The notes beneath the pieces were generated by a model, which was given only the letters and a program-made list of their open reading frames with translations, was not told the DNA's origin and did not search any database. Shown here one piece after another: positions 22,328 through 26,189 of a DNA stretch of 26,189 bases (the first letter of the stretch is position 1; every line of letters starts with the position of its first letter). Source of the DNA: DAOVRD01 sp964605915 (GTDB lineage Bacteria > Planctomycetota > Brocadiia > SM23-32). The position numbers and the translations under genes were made by a program. Location: assembly GCA_964605915.1 (NCBI GenBank), contig CAZSET010000022.1:1-26189 (forward strand), in the 5' to 3' direction.

Positions 22328-25300
22328 GTGTACGTCGTATGCCCCCACTGCCGATCGGTGCTGCAGGTCCCGGCGGGTTCCACGCAAGCCTCATGTGTGT
22401 CCTGCGGCAGATCTTTCACCGTGGACGCCGACGCCGCAACGCTGGCTGAAGGTGTTCGGGCGCCCGTTTCTACCCCCGAAACGCCCACCGTCCATGCGCC
22501 GAAGCTCCGCGTCAACTGCAAGCAGTGCCACAAGGAATTCACCGTCTCCCTCGGCGAGCAGGAGGCCATCTGTCCGGAGTGTGGCGCAGCCATGGACCTG
22601 GGGGAAGAGAAGCCCGATGCTTCCTCCGCCGAGGTCCAGTTACGAGGGGCGAAGACAGTGCTCGATGGCTCCCAGTCCCAGGCCGCCGAAGTCGGGATGA
22701 CCGACCAGGAGTGGATGGCGACCCACTTCCAGGACAAGTACGACCTGCTGGGTTTCGTGGGCCGCGGGGGGATGGGAGCGGTCTATCGAGCCCACCAGCG
22801 GCGCCCTTCGCGGGATGTGGCGCTGAAGCTGATGCTGGGCGGCGCGTTCGCATCAGCCAAGCACCGCCAGCGTTTTGAACGCGAAGCGCAGGCGGTGGCC
22901 AACCTGAAACACCCGTCCATCGTGCCGGTATTCGAGTACGGGGAGGCCGGTGGTCAGCCCTACTTCACGATGGAATTCGTCGAAGGCGTCGACCTGCTCA
23001 CGTACGTGCAGCAGAACGAGCTCAGCCGGGAGGAAATATGCCGACTGATGGTGCGAGTGTGCGACGCCGTCCACTACGCGCACGAACATGGGGTTATCCA
23101 CCGCGACCTGAAGCCGGGCAACATCATGGTCGACGGCCTGAATCGCCCGCGCGTGCTCGACTTCGGGCTTTCGCGCACGTCCGTCGAGGGGGAGGACGTT
23201 TCGGCGGGGCTGACCGTGACGGGCGAACTGATGGGCACCCCCCGCTACATGAGCCCGGAGCAGGCCCTCGGGCGGCCCAGGGACGTGGACCGCCGTACGG
23301 ACGTCTACGCCCTCGGCGTCATCCTCTATGAGCTTGTGGTCGGCATCCCGCCCTACCCCATCGACCACGCCCACGGGCTGGGGGTGCTGCAACTCTTGCA
23401 CGACGCCGCTCCCCTGAAGCCGTCCGCCCTGCATCCGACGCTGCCCCGAGACCTCGAGATCATCCTTCTGAAGGCCATCGAAAAGGAGAAGGCACAGCGC
23501 TACGAAAGCGCCGAGGCGCTGGCGCAGGACCTGGAGAACTTCCTGGCGGGACGGCCCATCAGCGCCCGTCCAGCCACGCTCTCCTACAGGCTGAACCGCT
23601 GGGCGTGGCGCAACCGAAAGGTCCTGACCCCGATAGTGGCCGCCGCCATCGTCGTTACGGTCCTCACCGTGATCTTCACGAGGAGAGCGGGCGAGCTGGC
23701 GGAGCAGCACACGAGGGTCGCTCAAGAGCTCGAAACGGAGCGTCGCGAGCTCAGCAAGATAATGGGCGACGCCATGAGGGCCGCCGACAAGGTCCAGCAG
23801 CTCATCGCGGACGGCGAGTGGCAGAAGGCGAGCTGGCTGGCCGAGATGGCCGGGCAGTTCATGCCGGAAGAAGCCGGCGTGGCCGAATTGCCGGACACGG
23901 TTCGCCGGACCGCCGAGGAGGCCGTGGCCTCCGGGCTGGCGGCGTTTGCAAGCAGCGTGCGCGATCAGCGCTACGAAGAGGCCCGGGACAAGGCGCGGGA
24001 ACTGGCCGCCCTGGCGACCACCCTCCCCTACGAGGACCTGAACGGGAAAGCCGCAGAAGTGGAGCCGAGCTTCGAAGAGCATTGCTGGCAGGACCTGCAG
24101 GCCGCAGTAGACGCCGCCCACGCCCGTGATGCGACGCTGGAGAGAATACGGCGGTTCATCGACTTGCTGCCCGAGAACCCGCACGCCGCCGATGCGCAAT
24201 CCCTCCTGGCCCAATTGGCCGCTGCTACAGACGAGCACTATCTGCGCCAGCACGAGCGCGCTTTCGAGCGTGCCATGGGGGCTTTCGATTGGGAAGGCGC
24301 CGAGCAGGTTCTGGGCTCGGCCCAGGATCTTTTGAAGGCCGGACAGGTGCCGGAACCGGCGGCGTGGCAAAGCAGGCTGGCCGAGCTTCGCTGGCAGCTC
24401 GACTCCGTCATCAGGAAGGAAACCGTGGAGGACCTCGCGCTGGCCTGGCCGCCCTCCGAACAAGTCGGACTCGTCAAGTCCGTCGCATTTGCCCCGGACG
24501 GCAGCTTCGTGGCCGTGGGGGCGACAGACGGCACCTTGACTCTGCGTGACCCGGCGGACGGGGAGACGCTGGCTACCTTCAGGCGCCAGTCCGACGTCAG
24601 AGTCGTTGCCGTCTCGCCGGACGGGAGCCTTCTGGCCACGGGCCATCAAGACGGCTCGGTGGTGATCTGGCTCCGGGACGATCAGGAGGCCCTTCACGAG
24701 TTGCGCGGCCATGCCACACGGGTCAATTCGGTGGACTTCTCCCCCGACGGCACGTTGCTCCTATCGGCGGACGTGAATCAGGTTCGTCTGTGGGACCCGA
24801 TCAGGGGGCAGCCCGCCGCCCTCGGGCTAGTCGAGGGTCATCGGCCCGCAGCGTTCTCACCGGACGGACGCTGGCTGGCGACGTCCGTCGAGGCGGAGGA
24901 CGCTCGCACGCCGGGAGGCGTGTGCCTGTGGTCCACGTCCGACGGCGAACTGGCCCGCAGGATCGAGTGGTCGCGCCTGCCGGTGTGTCTCGCGTTCTGT
25001 CCGGACAGCTCCGCCCTTGTCACGTCCTACACGGGAACGGGCCGCCGGAAGGTCCGGCTCTGGAAGCTATCGGGCGGACCGGATTGGGACCGGACGTCCC
25101 TGCCGGTCGAAGACTCGGCCTGGGCGCTGGCGTTCTCCCCCGACGGCAGGCTGCTGGCGACCGGCGGCCGGGACAGGACCGCGACGCTTTGGAACCTTGA
25201 TGCCAGAGCAAAGGTGCGCAGCCTGCCGGCCCACGGCCATTGGGTGACGGCCGTGGCTTTCAGTCCTGACGGTCGGCTGCTTGCAACGGGCTCCAACGAC

Positions 25301-25369
25301 AAGATGCTGCGCATCTGGAGCGTGCGGCCCTCGGCTCCGGCGGAGGACCTGCCGTCCGAGGAGCCCTGA
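22328..25369 (+). CDS. Membrane Ser/Thr protein kinase with two zinc ribbons and a WD40 propeller
   Basis: About 1013 residues from the chosen GTG (VYVVCPHC). Two Cys4 zinc ribbons (5, 8, 23, 26 and 64, 67, 82, 85) lead into a complete Hanks-type kinase: glycine loop GRGGMGAVY (about 145-153), Lys167 in VALKLM, HRDLKPGN with catalytic Asp260, DFG at 278-280, and MSPEQ in place of APE. One transmembrane helix (about 432-450) is followed by a coiled coil, a helical linker and seven WD40 repeats (about 716-1004), each with a FSPDG-like and a W-containing motif, enough for one propeller. The kinase is expected inside the cell and the propeller outside. The architecture is frequent in Planctomycetota; substrate and ligand are unknown. 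Confidence 0.9.
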   Translation: MYVVCPHCRSVLQVPAGSTQASCVSCGRSFTVDADAATLAEGVRAPVSTPETPTVHAPKLRVNCKQCHKEFTVSLGEQEAICPECGAAMDLGEEKPDASSAEVQLRGAKTVLDGSQSQAAEVGMTDQEWMATHFQDKYDLLGFVGRGGMGAVYRAHQRRPSRDVALKLMLGGAFASAKHRQRFEREAQAVANLKHPSIVPVFEYGEAGGQPYFTMEFVEGVDLLTYVQQNELSREEICRLMVRVCDAVHYAHEHGVIHRDLKPGNIMVDGLNRPRVLDFGLSRTSVEGEDVSAGLTVTGELMGTPRYMSPEQALGRPRDVDRRTDVYALGVILYELVVGIPPYPIDHAHGLGVLQLLHDAAPLKPSALHPTLPRDLEIILLKAIEKEKAQRYESAEALAQDLENFLAGRPISARPATLSYRLNRWAWRNRKVLTPIVAAAIVVTVLTVIFTRRAGELAEQHTRVAQELETERRELSKIMGDAMRAADKVQQLIADGEWQKASWLAEMAGQFMPEEAGVAELPDTVRRTAEEAVASGLAAFASSVRDQRYEEARDKARELAALATTLPYEDLNGKAAEVEPSFEEHCWQDLQAAVDAAHARDATLERIRRFIDLLPENPHAADAQSLLAQLAAATDEHYLRQHERAFERAMGAFDWEGAEQVLGSAQDLLKAGQVPEPAAWQSRLAELRWQLDSVIRKETVEDLALAWPPSEQVGLVKSVAFAPDGSFVAVGATDGTLTLRDPADGETLATFRRQSDVRVVAVSPDGSLLATGHQDGSVVIWLRDDQEALHELRGHATRVNSVDFSPDGTLLLSADVNQVRLWDPIRGQPAALGLVEGHRPAAFSPDGRWLATSVEAEDARTPGGVCLWSTSDGELARRIEWSRLPVCLAFCPDSSALVTSYTGTGRRKVRLWKLSGGPDWDRTSLPVEDSAWALAFSPDGRLLATGGRDRTATLWNLDARAKVRSLPAHGHWVTAVAFSPDGRLLATGSNDKMLRIWSVRPSAPAEDLPSEEP

Positions 25370-25387
25370 CCCGCACCGCCCAGGTGT

Positions 25388-25416
25388 TTGAACGCACGGT
25401 CCAGCCGGGCTATAAG
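25388..25416 (+). promoter_or_regulatory. Sigma70-type promoter of the rubrerythrin-like gene
   Basis: TTGAAC (25388-25393), a 17-base spacer, then TATAAG (25411-25416). The predicted start near 25423 gives a leader of roughly 100 bases before the ATG at 25527. No terminator separates it from the kinase gene upstream, so read-through is also possible. Confidence 0.7.
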
Positions 25417-25526
25417 TGAGAGAGCGCCGACTCGCGAGACGCGCCCGGGCAGGCAGCACGCTGTCTGCTCGGCGAGCGGGCGGCGCCCATCACGTGTGCC
25501 TTTGCCGCTTGAAGGGAATCGCTGCA

Positions 25527-26024
25527 ATGGCTACGAATTTCACTGCTTATGAAGTCTTCGAGATGGCGCTACAGGTCGAGCGGAACGGTCAGCACTTCTA
25601 TCGGCAGGCTGCGGAGCAGAGCGAGGACGCTCACCTGAAGGAGTTGCTCCTGAAGCTGGCCCAGATGGAGGCCGACCACGAAAGCACCTTTGCGCAGATG
25701 CAGGGGCAACTCTCGGGCCAAGCCGCGCCAGGGATCCCGTTCGACCCCAATGACGATGTCGGGCTCTATCTGCGGGCGGCGGCAGACACGCAGATCTTCA
25801 ACGTCTACCGCATGGAGCCGCGGGACGTGGCGGAGATGGAGGATGCTCGTGAGGTGCTCCAGACCGCCATCCAGCTCGAGAAAGACTCCGTCGTGTTCTA
25901 CCTGGGCATCCGGGACGCGGTGCCGGAGAACCTGGGCAAGCCGGGCGTGGAGAGAATCATCCACGATGAAATGAGCCACATCCGGCTGCTCAGCGAGGAG
26001 CTGAAGGGCCTGACTGCAGGGTAA
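25527..26024 (+). CDS. Rubrerythrin-like diiron ferritin-family protein without rubredoxin domain
   Basis: A 165-residue four-helix-bundle protein. Putative diiron ligands follow the rubrerythrin pattern: Glu18 (QVERNG), Glu48 and His51 (EADH), Glu118 (QLEKDS), Glu148 and His151 (DEMSH). The C-terminal Cys4 rubredoxin domain of classical rubrerythrin is absent. Such proteins commonly reduce peroxide in the cytosol of anaerobes; the electron donor here is unknown. The ATG at 25527 is preceded by GAAGGG at about ten bases, and the conserved helix starts soon after; the longer open frame upstream is arginine rich and unlikely to be translated. Confidence 0.88.
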   Translation: MATNFTAYEVFEMALQVERNGQHFYRQAAEQSEDAHLKELLLKLAQMEADHESTFAQMQGQLSGQAAPGIPFDPNDDVGLYLRAAADTQIFNVYRMEPRDVAEMEDAREVLQTAIQLEKDSVVFYLGIRDAVPENLGKPGVERIIHDEMSHIRLLSEELKGLTAG

Positions 26025-26038
26025 CGCTGTCTCGCCGC

Positions 26039-26189
26039 TCACTCGGGCAACATCTCCGGCAGGCCCTCGATCAGTTGCTCCAGGACCCGCTCACCCTCGC
26101 CCGGCTCTTCGAGCTGGACCTCGACAAAGCGCGACTGGTCCAGGTTGCGCACCTTGAACGTCGCCGACTCGGCCTCCGCAGCCACCAGC
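26039..26189 (-). CDS. Unrecognised protein, C-terminal end (cut by window edge)
   Basis: On the minus strand an open frame enters from the right edge and ends at a TGA at 26041-26039. The visible 49 residues are acidic and contain FKVRNLDQSRFVEVQLEE, ending GLPEMLPE. Codon use resembles its neighbours and the frame is clean, and the position convergent with the rubrerythrin-like gene fits a real gene end. I do not recognise the family. Confidence 0.55.
   Translation of the reverse strand, partial: LVAAEAESATFKVRNLDQSRFVEVQLEEPGEGERVLEQLIEGLPEMLPE

Noticed and set aside
22853..24712. 619-codon minus-strand open frame opposite the kinase gene
   Set aside because: It is the antisense shadow of a well-defined kinase and WD40 coding sequence and shows no recognisable motif.

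Overview
The window is a GC-rich bacterial contig carrying an almost complete S10-spc-alpha ribosomal protein cluster, about 17.5 kb read on the minus strand from rpsJ (start near 18349) down to rplQ (end 806). It is flanked by short accessory stretches. The lineage is inferred only from content. A zinc-ribbon Ser/Thr kinase fused to a WD40 propeller, absence of rpmD (L30) between rpsE and rplO, long acidic ribosomal protein tails and an enlarged L17 fit Planctomycetota or a neighbouring candidate phylum. A run of ten N at 924-933 shows that this is a draft or metagenome assembly.

Left edge (1-805): the end of an unrecognised gene and a thioredoxin gene on the plus strand. They converge on the ribosomal cluster at a perfect hairpin (756-777) that can terminate both directions.

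Ribosomal cluster (806-18349, minus): rpsJ, a 320-bp structured spacer, rplC-rplD-rplW-rplB-rpsS-rplV-rpsC-rplP-rpmC-rpsQ-rplN-rplX-rplE-rpsN-rpsH-rplF-rplR-rpsE-rplO-secY-adk-map-infA-rpmJ-rpsM, then a MITE-like element and a class I methyltransferase gene, then rpsK-rpsD-rpoA-rplQ. A strong sigma70-type promoter precedes rpsJ and a second lies between map and infA. The products are ribosomal proteins, the main translocon channel (SecY), adenylate kinase, methionine aminopeptidase, IF-1 and RNA polymerase alpha, so the block couples ribosome, transcription and secretion synthesis. S4, S14, L36, L24 and Adk all carry Cys(/His) zinc sites.

Right part (18350-26189): a second copy of the same 165-bp element abutting the stop codon of a CNT-family nucleoside transporter (minus); divergently from it trpB-trpA with a four-base overlap; a 1013-residue kinase-WD40 membrane protein with its own promoter; a rubrerythrin-like diiron protein with a well-formed promoter; and the 3' end of an unrecognised minus-strand gene.

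Most notable points: two nearly identical copies of a small terminal-inverted-repeat element, each sitting exactly at a stop codon; the methyltransferase and element breaking the alpha operon; mutually exclusive hairpins between rpsJ and rplC; and a 32-codon in-frame L17 insertion bounded by a 10-bp direct repeat. I see no CRISPR array, tRNA, rRNA or complete transposase gene.
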